Source of the DNA: Oscillospiraceae bacterium
GTDB taxonomy: Bacteria; Bacillota; Clostridia; Oscillospirales; Acutalibacteraceae
Length of the DNA: 63,215 bases
Assembly (NCBI GenBank): GCA_015065685.1
Contig: SVPU01000009.1
Location: forward strand, 1 to 63,215
Direction: 5' to 3'
Shown: in pieces, positions 50,716 to 60,264 of the stretch
How the letters are laid out: each line of letters starts with the position of its first letter
How positions within the stretch are numbered: the first letter of the stretch is position 1
Notes under the pieces: model-generated
What the model saw: only the letters and a program-made list of their open reading frames with translations
The model's database searches: none
What the model was told of the DNA's origin: nothing
Position numbers and translations under genes: made by a program

Positions 50716-53700
50716 GTGTCCAGAAAATTCAAAACGATGGACGGTAACAACGCTGCGGCTCACGTTTCCTATGCGTTTACAGAAGTAGCCGGTATTTATC
50801 CGATTACACCGTCAAGCCCTATGGCTGACTATGTTGATCAGTGGTCTGCTCAGGGCCTTAAAAACATTTTCGGCACAACCGTTAAGGTTTCCGAAATGCA
50901 GTCTGAAGCAGGTGCTGCAGGTACTGTGCACGGTTCACTTAATGCCGGCGCTCTCACAACAACATACACTGCTTCACAGGGTCTCTTACTTATGATACCC
51001 AATATGTACAAAATAGCAGGTGAATTACTTCCTTGCGTATTCCATGTGTCTGCTCGTTGTGTAGCTTCACACGCGCTCAACATTTTTGGCGACCATTCAG
51101 ACGTTTACGCTTGCCGCCAGACAGGCTTTGCAATGCTTGCTGAAACAAATACACAGGAAGTTATGGACCTTGGTGCTGTTGCTCACCTTGCAACAATTAA
51201 ATCAAGAGTTCCTTTCCTTAACTTCTTTGACGGTTTCCGTACCTCACACGAAATCCAGAAGATTCAGGTTTGGGATTTTGAAGACCTTAAAGAAATGTGC
51301 GATATGGATGCAGTTGCTGCATTCCGTAAGCGTGCTTTAAACCCTGAGCATCCTGTAATGCGCGGTTCACACGAGAACGGCGATATCTTCTTCCAGCACA
51401 GAGAGGCTTGTAATAAATATTACGATGCTGTTCCTGCTATCGTTGAAGAATATATGGATAAGGTTAATGCTAAGCTTGGCACAGATTACAAGCTCTTCAA
51501 CTACTACGGTGCTCCCGATGCTGAGAAGATTATCATCGCAATGGGCTCTGTATGTGATGTTATTGAAGAAGTAATTGACTATATGGTAGCAGCAGGCGAG
51601 AAGGTTGGTCTTGTAAAGGTTAGACTTTACCGTCCTTTCTCTGCAGAAAAGTTGGTTGAAGCTATTCCTGCAACTGTTAAGAAGATTGCTGTTCTTGACA
51701 GAACAAAGGAACCCGGTTCTCTCGGTGAGCCTCTCTATCTTGATGTTGTTACATCTCTTGCTGCAACAGGCAGAAAGATTGACACAGTAATTGGTGGCCG
51801 TTATGGTCTTGGCTCTAAGGATACTCCTCCTTCAAGCATTTTTGCTGTATATAAGGAACTCGCTAAGGATGCGCCTAAGGCTCAGTTTACAATGGGTATT
51901 GTTGACGATGTTACAGGTCTTTCTCTCGATGAAGAAGAAGCTCCCAACACCGCAGCAGAAGGCACAATCGAGTGTAAGTTCTGGGGTCTCGGTGGCGACG
52001 GTACCGTTGGTGCTAACAAAGACTCTATCAAGATTATCGGTGATCATACCGATAAGTATGTTCAGGCATACTTCCAGTATGACTCTAAGAAGACCGGCGG
52101 TATCACAATTTCTCACTTGAGATTCGGTGATAAGCCCATCAAGAGTCCTTACTACATTAACAAGGCTGACTTTGTTGCTTGTCATAACCCCTCTTATGTA
52201 ATCAAGGGTTACAAGATGGTTAACGATGTTAAGCCCGGCGGTGTATTCCTTATCAACTGTCAGTGGTCTGCTGAAGAGTTGGACAAGCATATGCCTGCTG
52301 AAGCTAAGCGTTACATTGCTAAGAACAACATTCAGCTTTACACAGTTAACGCTATTGACTTGGCTGCAGAAATCGGTCTTGGCAAGCGCACAAACACTGT
52401 TTTACAGTCTGCATTCTTCTCACTTTCTAAGGTTCTTCCTGCAGAAGAGGCTATCGGCTACATGAAGGAAAAAGCTCAGAAGTTTATGAAGAAGGGTATT
52501 GAAATCGTTCAGATGAACGAGAAGGCTATCGATGCAGGTGCAACCGCTTATGTTAAGATTGATGTTCCTGCTTCTTGGGCAGATGCAGTTGATGCTAATG
52601 TTGCAGCTGAAAACGCTGATACATCTAAGCTCATTAAGATGGTTGACAATATTATGAAGCCCGTTGGTCTTATGAACGGTGATTCTCTCCCTGTTTCTGC
52701 ATTTATTGACCACGCTGACGGTACATTTGAGCAGGGTGCTTCTGCACACGAGAAACGCGGCGTTGCTGTTATGGTTCCTGAGTGGAACAATGAAACATGT
52801 ATCGGATGTAACAAGTGTGCATTCGTTTGTCCTCATGCTACAATCCGTCCTTATGCATTATCAGCTGAAGAAAAGGCTGCTGCTCCTGCAAACACAAAGG
52901 TTGCAGTAAAAGAAAAGCTTGTTACAAACAAGGGCTATTCATATGTTATGACTGTTTCTCCGCTTGACTGTATGGGTTGCGGCGTTTGCGTTGGCGAATG
53001 TCCCACAAACTCACTCAAGATGGTTTCACAGGAATCACAGCTTGCAGAGCAGGATGTATTTGATTACTGCGTAGCTAATGTTACTGAAAAGGCTGACGTT
53101 GCTTCTGATGCAAACGTTATCACTTCTCAGTTTAAGAAGCCCTTACTCGAGTTCTCAGGCTCTTGCGCAGGCTGTGCTGAAACTGCTTATGCACGTCTCG
53201 TTACTCAGCTCTTTGGTGATAAGATGTACATCTCTAACGCAACAGGTTGTTCTTCAATCTGGGGTGGTCCTGCTGCTACATCACCTTACACTGTTGATGC
53301 TAAGGGCCATGGTCCTGCTTGGGCTAACTCACTCTTTGAAGACAATGCTGAACACGGTTACGGTATGTATCTCGGTCAGAAGGCTCTTCGTGACGGTCTT
53401 GCTGCTAAGGTTAAGGAAATGGCTGATTCTGACAAGGCATCCGATGAATTCAAGGCTGCTGCTGATGCTTATTTTGCTACCTTTGATGATAGCAACAAGA
53501 ATGCTGCTGCAACAGAAGCTCTTATTGCTGAAATCGAGAAGGCTGCAGCTAAGGGTTGTCCGACAGCTCCTTCTATCCTTGCTGACAAGGAATATCTCGC
53601 TAAGAAGTCTATCTGGATCTTCGGTGGCGACGGTTGGGCATACGACATCGGCTTCGGCGGTGTTGACCACGTTCTCGCTACAGGCGAAAATGTAAACATT

Positions 53701-54264
53701 ATGGTATTTGATACCGAAGTTTACTCTAACACAGGCGGTCAGGCTTCTAAGGCTTCTAACATTGGTCAGGTTGCTCAGTTTGCTGCTGCAGGTAAAGCAA
53801 TCAACAAGAAGAGCCTTGCTGAAATCGCTATGTCTTATGGCTATGTATATGTAGCTCAGATTGCTATGGGCGCTGATATGAATCAGACACTTAAGGCAAT
53901 TAAGGAAGCTGAAGCTTATAACGGTCCTTCAATCGTTATCTGTTATGCTCCTTGCGAAATGCACTCAATTAAGGGCGGTATGGTTAACTGCCAGAAAGAA
54001 ATGAAGAAGGCTGTAGCCGCTGGTTATTGGGATATGTTCCGTTATAACCCTGCTCTTAAGGCAGAAGGCAAGAACCCCTTCAGTCTTGATAGCAAGCCAG
54101 CTACTGCTGATTATAAAGAGTTTATCCTTGGTGAAGCTCGCTATGCTTCGCTTACACGCTCATTCCCCGAACGTGCAGAAGCATTGTTTGATCGGGCTGC
54201 AGAGGCTGCAAAGGCTCGCCGCGCTCACCTTGAAAAACTCGTTGAGCTTTATGGCAAACAGTAA
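50716..54264 (+). CDS. nifJ: Pyruvate:ferredoxin (flavodoxin) oxidoreductase
   Basis: A 1182-residue single-chain enzyme that oxidises pyruvate to acetyl-CoA and CO2 and reduces ferredoxin. Domains in order: pyrimidine-binding (YPITPSSPMADYVDQW, TASQGLLLMIPNMYKIAGE), transketolase C-like, gamma, ferredoxin-like with two 4Fe-4S motifs (Cys695 in CIGCNKCAFVCP and Cys752 in CMGCGVCVGECP), and the TPP-binding domain (SGSCAGCAETAY, GDGWAYDIGFGG, NTGGQASKAS). The C-terminal extension is present. GTG start with AGGAGG eight bases upstream. Codon choice is strongly biased to GCT, GGT and AAG, unlike neighbours, indicating high expression. Confidence 0.96.
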   Translation: MSRKFKTMDGNNAAAHVSYAFTEVAGIYPITPSSPMADYVDQWSAQGLKNIFGTTVKVSEMQSEAGAAGTVHGSLNAGALTTTYTASQGLLLMIPNMYKIAGELLPCVFHVSARCVASHALNIFGDHSDVYACRQTGFAMLAETNTQEVMDLGAVAHLATIKSRVPFLNFFDGFRTSHEIQKIQVWDFEDLKEMCDMDAVAAFRKRALNPEHPVMRGSHENGDIFFQHREACNKYYDAVPAIVEEYMDKVNAKLGTDYKLFNYYGAPDAEKIIIAMGSVCDVIEEVIDYMVAAGEKVGLVKVRLYRPFSAEKLVEAIPATVKKIAVLDRTKEPGSLGEPLYLDVVTSLAATGRKIDTVIGGRYGLGSKDTPPSSIFAVYKELAKDAPKAQFTMGIVDDVTGLSLDEEEAPNTAAEGTIECKFWGLGGDGTVGANKDSIKIIGDHTDKYVQAYFQYDSKKTGGITISHLRFGDKPIKSPYYINKADFVACHNPSYVIKGYKMVNDVKPGGVFLINCQWSAEELDKHMPAEAKRYIAKNNIQLYTVNAIDLAAEIGLGKRTNTVLQSAFFSLSKVLPAEEAIGYMKEKAQKFMKKGIEIVQMNEKAIDAGATAYVKIDVPASWADAVDANVAAENADTSKLIKMVDNIMKPVGLMNGDSLPVSAFIDHADGTFEQGASAHEKRGVAVMVPEWNNETCIGCNKCAFVCPHATIRPYALSAEEKAAAPANTKVAVKEKLVTNKGYSYVMTVSPLDCMGCGVCVGECPTNSLKMVSQESQLAEQDVFDYCVANVTEKADVASDANVITSQFKKPLLEFSGSCAGCAETAYARLVTQLFGDKMYISNATGCSSIWGGPAATSPYTVDAKGHGPAWANSLFEDNAEHGYGMYLGQKALRDGLAAKVKEMADSDKASDEFKAAADAYFATFDDSNKNAAATEALIAEIEKAAAKGCPTAPSILADKEYLAKKSIWIFGGDGWAYDIGFGGVDHVLATGENVNIMVFDTEVYSNTGGQASKASNIGQVAQFAAAGKAINKKSLAEIAMSYGYVYVAQIAMGADMNQTLKAIKEAEAYNGPSIVICYAPCEMHSIKGGMVNCQKEMKKAVAAGYWDMFRYNPALKAEGKNPFSLDSKPATADYKEFILGEARYASLTRSFPERAEALFDRAAEAAKARRAHLEKLVELYGKQ

Positions 54265-54286
54265 TTTGCAAACTCAATAATTAAGG

Positions 54287-54322
54287 AAGGCTATGTACCA
54301 TTGGTGCATAGCCTTTTTTATG
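54287..54322 (+). terminator. Terminator of the PFOR gene
   Basis: AAGGCTATGTACC and GGTGCATAGCCTT pair with one mismatch, followed by T5-6. Confidence 0.88.
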
Positions 54323-54341
54323 TTAAAATGTGCCCGTTTCA

Positions 54342-54370
54342 TTGACAAACAGTGCGTTTGATAGTATAAT
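54342..54370 (+). promoter_or_regulatory. Consensus promoter of alaS
   Basis: TTGACA, 17 bases, TATAAT. The leader is too short for a T-box. Confidence 0.85.
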
Positions 54371-54407
54371 ATATGAGTAAAAATTTGCTTTTTAAGGATG
54401 TATCAAT

Positions 54408-57035
54408 ATGAAATGGACTTCACTTAATGATTTGAGAGAAAAATATCTTGAATTTTTCGAATCAAAGGGACATTTGCGCCTTGGCAGCTTTTCGCTTGTT
54501 CCACAGGGCGATAAATCACTTTTGCTTATAAATTCGGGTATGGCGCCTATGAAGAAATACTTCACGGGCGAGGTAACACCCCCACGCAACCGCGTTACCA
54601 CCTGCCAGAAATGTATCAGAACACCCGACCTTGAGCGTGTTGGTATTACAGCACGCCACGGAACATTTTTTGAAATGCTCGGAAACTTTTCTTTTGGCGA
54701 CTATTTCAAAAACGAAGCAATTCCGTGGGCTTGGGAGTTTTTAACCGAAACTCTTGAAATTCCCGCAGAGCTTTTATGGCCCTCTGTTTATGAAGAGGAT
54801 GATGAGGCTTACGCTTTGTGGCGCGATGTTATAGGTGTGCCCGAAGAAAGAATTATAAGAATGGGTAAAGAGGATAACTTCTGGGAGCACGGCACAGGTC
54901 CTTGCGGTCCTTGCAGTGAAATTTATTTCGACCGTGGCGAGAAATATGGCTGCGGCAGTCCCGATTGTAAGCCCGGCTGTGAGTGCGACAGATATATGGA
55001 AATCTGGAACAATGTTTTCTCACAGTTTAATAATATGGGTGATGGTACTTATACAGAGCTTGAGCATAAAAATATTGATACCGGTATGGGTCTTGAGCGC
55101 CTTGCTTGCGTTATGCAGGGTGTTGATAATATGTTCGAGGTTGATACAATCCGCAATATTCTTGATAAGGTGTGTGAAATTTCGGGCAAGGAATACGGCA
55201 AGGATAATAAGACCGATATTTCTATCCGTGCTATAACCGACCACGCAAGAGCATCAACCTTTATGATTAGTGATGGTATTATCCCTTCAAACGAGGGCAG
55301 AGGATATGTGCTTAGAAGAATTATCCGCCGTGCAGTGCGCCACGGTAAGCTTATAGGCATCAGTCGTCCTTTCTTTATGGAGCTTTGCGATGCGGTTATA
55401 AATGAAAATAAGTCGGGCTATCCCGAACTTATTGAAAAGAGGGAGCTTATTGCGAAGGTTATCACTAACGAAGAGGCTTCCTTCAATAAAACTATCGACC
55501 AAGGTCTCTCAATGCTCGAAGAGCTCACAAAGGATGGCGGTGTGCTTTCGGGTGAGGATGCATTCAAGCTCTACGATACTTATGGATTCCCGGTGGATTT
55601 AACAAAGGATATTTTAAACGAAAAGGGAATGACCTTAGACGAAGATAAGTTTAAGGAATGTATGAATGAGCAACGCGAAAAGGCAAGAAATGCGCGCAAG
55701 GCCTCTGATGGAGAGAGCTGGAAAAGTGATGGCATTGCCTTTGAAAATATTACTGCTACTGAATTTTTGGGTTACACAGAAAGCACCTGCTCTGCCACTG
55801 TGCTTGATATTGTTAGTGAGGGTGAGCATGTTGGAACAGTAGGCGAGGGTGCAAATGCCGTTATTGTTCTTGATAAAACTGTTCTATATGCTGAAAGCGG
55901 CGGTCAGGTTGGAGATAAAGGCTCGTTAGCAAATGAAAATTCCTCATTCCTTGTAAGCGATACAAAGAAAACTGTTGACGGAATCTTCACACACTTCGGT
56001 ACAGTTAAAAACGGCACTATTTCGGTTGGCGATAAGCTTGAGACTTCGTTTATGCTCGAGCGCAGAAATGCAATAAAGCGTAACCACACCGCAGCCCACC
56101 TCTTGCAAGCAGCACTTCGTTCTGTGCTTGGCACCCACGTTGAGCAGGCGGGTCAGTTGGTTAATGAAAAAGCAGTTCGTTTTGACTTTACTCATTTCTC
56201 CGCACTCACCGATGAGGAAATTTCAAAAGTAGAAGCATTTGTAAACAATGCTATTTTGAGTGGCATTGCAGTTAAAAACGAAGAAATGCCTATTGCCGAG
56301 GCTAAAAAAATGGGTGCTATGGCACTCTTTGGTGAGAAATACGGCGAAGTTGTTCGTGTTGTTGCTGCAGATAACACATCTGTTGAACTTTGCGGCGGTA
56401 CCCACGTTGATAACACTGCAAAAATCGGTCTTTTCCACATAATTTCCGAGTCAAGTGTTGCTGCAGGTGTTAGAAGAATTGAAGCTGTAACAGGTCTCGG
56501 CGTTATGAATGTAATTTACAATAACACCGTTTTAATGAATGAAACGGCTGCTAGCCTTAAGGCACAAAATGCAAATGACATTGCAAAACGCGCCGAAGCT
56601 GTTATGAATGAGCTTAAAGAAACAAAACAAGCTCTCGAAAATGCCGAAAGTAAGCTCGCAGGTTCGAAGCTTGATGAAATTCTTAAATTCTCGATTTCTG
56701 TAGGTGAGGTTAAGGTTGCAACTTGTTTGTTCCAAGGTGTATCTGCCGACGAACTTCGTAAGATGACCGATGCCGCAAAGGCAGAGAATCCAAACCTTGT
56801 AATCGTTTTGGCGGCTGTTAACGGTGAAAAATTAACATTCTGCGTTTCTTGCGGTAAGAATGCCGTGTCTGCAGGTGCTCACGCAGGTAATCTTGTTCGT
56901 GAAATTGCAAAAATTGCCGGCGGTAACGGTGGTGGCAAGCCCGACAGTGCAATGGCGGGAGGCAAGGATGCTTCTCGAGCAGAAGAAGCACTTAATGCGG
57001 CTGCAAATATAGTTAAAGCTCAAATTGGGGGTTAA
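54408..57035 (+). CDS. alaS: Alanyl-tRNA synthetase
   Basis: An 875-residue class II synthetase of normal length. The catalytic domain shows FFESKGHLRLGSFSLVP, ARHGTFFEMLGNFSFGDYFK and GRGYVLRRIIRRAVRHG; the editing domain has the zinc residues HTAAHLLQAAL and CGGTHVDNTAKIG; the C-Ala domain ends with GGGKPDSAMAGGKD. AAGGATG lies eight bases before the ATG. Followed closely by the HIT gene. Confidence 0.97.
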   Translation: MKWTSLNDLREKYLEFFESKGHLRLGSFSLVPQGDKSLLLINSGMAPMKKYFTGEVTPPRNRVTTCQKCIRTPDLERVGITARHGTFFEMLGNFSFGDYFKNEAIPWAWEFLTETLEIPAELLWPSVYEEDDEAYALWRDVIGVPEERIIRMGKEDNFWEHGTGPCGPCSEIYFDRGEKYGCGSPDCKPGCECDRYMEIWNNVFSQFNNMGDGTYTELEHKNIDTGMGLERLACVMQGVDNMFEVDTIRNILDKVCEISGKEYGKDNKTDISIRAITDHARASTFMISDGIIPSNEGRGYVLRRIIRRAVRHGKLIGISRPFFMELCDAVINENKSGYPELIEKRELIAKVITNEEASFNKTIDQGLSMLEELTKDGGVLSGEDAFKLYDTYGFPVDLTKDILNEKGMTLDEDKFKECMNEQREKARNARKASDGESWKSDGIAFENITATEFLGYTESTCSATVLDIVSEGEHVGTVGEGANAVIVLDKTVLYAESGGQVGDKGSLANENSSFLVSDTKKTVDGIFTHFGTVKNGTISVGDKLETSFMLERRNAIKRNHTAAHLLQAALRSVLGTHVEQAGQLVNEKAVRFDFTHFSALTDEEISKVEAFVNNAILSGIAVKNEEMPIAEAKKMGAMALFGEKYGEVVRVVAADNTSVELCGGTHVDNTAKIGLFHIISESSVAAGVRRIEAVTGLGVMNVIYNNTVLMNETAASLKAQNANDIAKRAEAVMNELKETKQALENAESKLAGSKLDEILKFSISVGEVKVATCLFQGVSADELRKMTDAAKAENPNLVIVLAAVNGEKLTFCVSCGKNAVSAGAHAGNLVREIAKIAGGNGGGKPDSAMAGGKDASRAEEALNAAANIVKAQIGG

Positions 57036-57039
57036 TTTT

Positions 57040-57381
57040 ATGACAGACTGTTTATTTTGTAAAATAGTTGCAGGAACCATTCCAAGCACACCTGTTTATG
57101 AAGATGAATTTGTTTATGCCTTTTTGGATATCGACCCCAAGGCGCCTTTTCACGCAGTTGTGATTCCTAAAAAGCATATTTCTTCAGCAGATGAAATTGA
57201 TTCCGAGAACAGCTTTTTAATAGGCAAGGTTTTTGAGGCGATTGCTAAAATCTCCCGCCAAGAAAATTTGGAAAAGGGCTATCGCGTGGTTAACAATTGC
57301 GGTGAAGATGGCGGACAAACTGTTCACCACATCCATTTTCATTTGTTGGCAAGAAGAAATTTAGCTTGGCCTCCCGGCTGA
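57040..57381 (+). CDS. HIT family hydrolase (HinT-like)
   Basis: A 113-residue nucleotide-binding protein. CLFCKIVAGTIPS at the N-terminus and the histidine triad HHIHFHLLA at about 96-104 are intact. HinT enzymes split aminoacyl-AMP and other AMP-amides, which fits a position just behind an aminoacyl-tRNA synthetase. Starts four bases after the alaS stop, with GGGGG upstream. Confidence 0.93.
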   Translation: MTDCLFCKIVAGTIPSTPVYEDEFVYAFLDIDPKAPFHAVVIPKKHISSADEIDSENSFLIGKVFEAIAKISRQENLEKGYRVVNNCGEDGGQTVHHIHFHLLARRNLAWPPG

Positions 57382-57530
57382 GTTTTAATAAAATCGTCCA
57401 CAGCACCATTTTTCGCTCGGGGCAGTACTTTTGTACGGCACCACTCGCTATAAACGGCACTGTGAACAATTTTCTTTAAAACTGATATATTGGTCCAATA
57501 GAGATATTTTTTAAAAAAGGAAGATTGATT
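57382..57530 (+). other. Structured intergenic segment
   Basis: Between the HIT and phosphoribosyltransferase genes. CCACAG (57398-57403 region) can pair with the CTGTG near 57461-57466, and a GTAC-TTTT-GTAC hairpin lies between; two similar CGCTCG and ACTCGC stretches flank it. An AATTTTCTTT follows, so it may be a poor terminator for alaS-HIT. It does not match a purine riboswitch. Confidence 0.35.
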
Positions 57531-58070
57531 ATGTCTGAATTTTATACTATGAAAATTGCAGGATTAGAGCGCAATCTTGAAAAGTTTCCTGTAAACGATA
57601 AGCTCGATATCGCCGCGTTTATAATTTTTGGTGATGTTGAACTTACAATTAAAGGCTGCGAAGAACTGCTTAAGCGTGTCCCTGAATTTGATGTTATCTT
57701 AACTCCCGAAGCTAAGAGTATTCCTATGGCGTATGAAATGGCTCGTCAGTCGGGAAAACCTTACATCATTGCCCGCAAGGGTGTTAAGGTTTATATGAGA
57801 AATCCGATTGAGGTTAATGTTACTTCAATCACCACTCAAAAAGAGCAAAAGCTCTTCCTTGGCGAAACCGAGGTTAATCAAATCAAAGGTAAAAAAGTTT
57901 TGATTATTGATGATGTTATAAGCACGGGCGAATCACTTGCCGCTGTAAGAGAGCTGCTCAGAAAAGCTGGTGCTATCGAGGCTGCTGCATGTGCATTTTT
58001 AGCTGAGGGCGATGCCGCCGACAGAGATGATATAATATTCCTCGAAAAGCTTCCGTTATTCTTTAAATAA
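57531..58070 (+). CDS. Purine phosphoribosyltransferase-like protein
   Basis: A 179-residue PRTase. The PRPP-binding loop is VLIIDDVISTGESLAAV at about 125-141, and a further segment VILTPEAKSIPMAYEMARQSGKPYIIARKG matches the adenine or xanthine phosphoribosyltransferase group. Clostridial proteins of this type are often annotated as apt-like or as regulators with a PRT fold; the hypoxanthine/guanine type is less likely. The ATG has GGAAG seven bases upstream. It precedes the alpha-galactosidase by 22 bases. Confidence 0.8.
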   Translation: MSEFYTMKIAGLERNLEKFPVNDKLDIAAFIIFGDVELTIKGCEELLKRVPEFDVILTPEAKSIPMAYEMARQSGKPYIIARKGVKVYMRNPIEVNVTSITTQKEQKLFLGETEVNQIKGKKVLIIDDVISTGESLAAVRELLRKAGAIEAAACAFLAEGDAADRDDIIFLEKLPLFFK

Positions 58071-58092
58071 TCCATTAAAACGGGTGATATAA

Positions 58093-60261
58093 ATGTCAAT
58101 TAAATTTAATCAGAACACACAAACCTTCTATCTCGAGGGAAAAAATATTTCTTATGTTTTCCGCATAAACGAGGTGGGATTTGCCGAGCATTTATATTTT
58201 GGTAAAACAATCGGCGAGGATGAAATTTCATATCTTCGTTGCTTTGGCGGAAGAAGCTGTGTGCCCACTGTTCCGGGTAAGGATGGATTCTTTTATTCGC
58301 ATTATGCGCCCGAAATTTCTTTTTTTGGAACAGGTGATTACCGCGAGCCAACGGTCTGTGTTACTAATGACCTTGGCGACCGTTTGTGTGAGCTGCTTTA
58401 TGAAAGTTATGAAATAGTGCCCGAAAAACCTGCAATTAAGGGGATGCCCTCACTAAAAGGCGGGGAGACACTTGTTCTTCATTTGCTTGATAAAATCACA
58501 GGTTTTGGTGCGGATTTATATTACACTGTTTATGATGATTGCCCCGTAATTGCAAGAAGAATTGTTTATAAGAATAACAGCAAAAAAACCATTCGGCTTG
58601 ACCGCGCATATTCTTTTGCGTTAAGCATTCCAAAGAGCGATTTTGTTTGTTTGACGCTTGAGGGAGCGTGGGGTTGCGAGAGACATATTCAAAAAGCCCC
58701 AATGCACAAGGGCGTAGTATCTATTGATTCAAAGAGAACTTCTTCTTCGGCTGTGCTTAATCCGTTTATGGCTCTTTTAAGTCCCGATGCTACCGAAGAA
58801 AGCGGTGAAGCGATAGGTGTTAACCTTGTTTATTCTTCCTCTTTCGTGTTAAAGGCAGAGGGCTCGCCCGATGGAAAAACCTTATTGCTTGGCGGTATAA
58901 ACGATTTCGATTTTTCTTGGGAACTTGGTGCAGGTGAGGAATTTGCCACACCTGAAGCGGTTATTGCTTATTCTGATAACGGAATAGGCCAAATGAGTCG
59001 CGCTTTTCACGATGCTTATAGAAAATATTTAATAAACCCCAACTTTGTCAACAAAGAAAGACCGATTGTTATAAACAACTGGGAAGGCACCTATTTCGAT
59101 TTCGATAATGATAAGCTCAAATCAATTGCAAAAGCAGTTGAAGGCACAGGAATAGATACCTTTGTTCTTGATGACGGTTGGTTTGGCAAACGGAATGATG
59201 ATTCATCCGGCCTTGGCGATTGGGTGGTTAACACCCGAAAATTAGAGGGTGGACTTAAAACCATAATTGACTATGTGCACAGTCTTGGAATGAAGTTTGG
59301 CTTGTGGTTTGAGCCCGAAATGGTCAACGAAGATTCTGATTTGTTCCGTGCTCATCCCGATTACGCAATTGGTGTTCCAAACAGAGCACGATGCTACACA
59401 AGGCATCAATATATGCTCGATTTAACAAGACAAGAGGTAAGAGATTACATAGTTGAAGCGATAAATAAGGTGTTAAAAGAAAACGAGATTGATTATGTTA
59501 AGTGGGATTATAACCGCAACGTAACCGAATCCTTTTCTTTGGGACTTTCTGCTTCATCACAGAAGGAATTTGCCCATAGATATGTCTTGGGTGTTTATGA
59601 TATTTGCGAGAGAATAGTGGGTGCTAATCCGCATATCTTCTTTGAGGGATGCTCAAGCGGTGGTGCTCGTTTTGACCCCGCTATGCTTTATTATTTCCCC
59701 CAAATCTGGACAAGTGATGATTCTGATGCTGAAGAGAGAACAAAAATTCAGTATGGCACTTCAATGGTTTATCCGTTGTCTACGATGAGCTGTCATGTAT
59801 CAATTGTGCCTAATCATCAGACACACCGCGTAACTGATGTTAAAACGCGTGCTGATATTGCACATCTCGGCGCTACCGGCTATGAGCTTGATACCTCGGA
59901 TTTTGGCGATGAGCAACGCCTAGAAACCAAGGCACAGGTAGAAGAGTTCCGCGCAATGCAGAATTTGGTGCTCTCGGGCGATTTATATCGCATTGAAAAC
60001 CCATTTGAAAGCAATTTCTTTGGTTTTATGGTGGTTTCAAAGGATAAAACGCGAGCGGATTTAACACTATATCGCAGACTCACAGGTGCTAACAACAGAA
60101 TTAAACTTGTTTTTCCAAAGGGACTTGATGAAACCAAAAAATATTATATTCCCGAAATGGATAAAACTCTTTGTGGCAGCACTATAATGAATGCGGGGCT
60201 AGTTCCCGAATTTGAATTGGGCGATTTTAAAACCGTTAAATATCATTTTATAGAAAAATAG
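58093..60261 (+). CDS. GH36 alpha-galactosidase
   Basis: A 722-residue enzyme releasing terminal alpha-galactose from oligosaccharides such as raffinose or melibiose. N-terminal beta-sandwich, then the TIM barrel with the nucleophile Asp in IDYVKWDYNR (near 472) and acid/base Asp in IWTSDDSDAEER (near 542); TFVLDDGWFGKRNDD and GLWFEPEMVN are family blocks. No signal peptide, so it is intracellular and acts on imported sugars, yet no sugar transporter is adjacent. Length matches the clostridial type. Confidence 0.94.
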   Translation: MSIKFNQNTQTFYLEGKNISYVFRINEVGFAEHLYFGKTIGEDEISYLRCFGGRSCVPTVPGKDGFFYSHYAPEISFFGTGDYREPTVCVTNDLGDRLCELLYESYEIVPEKPAIKGMPSLKGGETLVLHLLDKITGFGADLYYTVYDDCPVIARRIVYKNNSKKTIRLDRAYSFALSIPKSDFVCLTLEGAWGCERHIQKAPMHKGVVSIDSKRTSSSAVLNPFMALLSPDATEESGEAIGVNLVYSSSFVLKAEGSPDGKTLLLGGINDFDFSWELGAGEEFATPEAVIAYSDNGIGQMSRAFHDAYRKYLINPNFVNKERPIVINNWEGTYFDFDNDKLKSIAKAVEGTGIDTFVLDDGWFGKRNDDSSGLGDWVVNTRKLEGGLKTIIDYVHSLGMKFGLWFEPEMVNEDSDLFRAHPDYAIGVPNRARCYTRHQYMLDLTRQEVRDYIVEAINKVLKENEIDYVKWDYNRNVTESFSLGLSASSQKEFAHRYVLGVYDICERIVGANPHIFFEGCSSGGARFDPAMLYYFPQIWTSDDSDAEERTKIQYGTSMVYPLSTMSCHVSIVPNHQTHRVTDVKTRADIAHLGATGYELDTSDFGDEQRLETKAQVEEFRAMQNLVLSGDLYRIENPFESNFFGFMVVSKDKTRADLTLYRRLTGANNRIKLVFPKGLDETKKYYIPEMDKTLCGSTIMNAGLVPEFELGDFKTVKYHFIEK

Positions 60262-60264
60262 ATT

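Noticed and set aside
52548-53700. Several long frames antiparallel or shifted within the PFOR gene
   Set aside because: They result from the strong codon bias of this gene and lack start signals.
57382-57530. Purine riboswitch before the phosphoribosyltransferase gene
   Set aside because: The conserved loop sequences and three-way junction of that class are absent.
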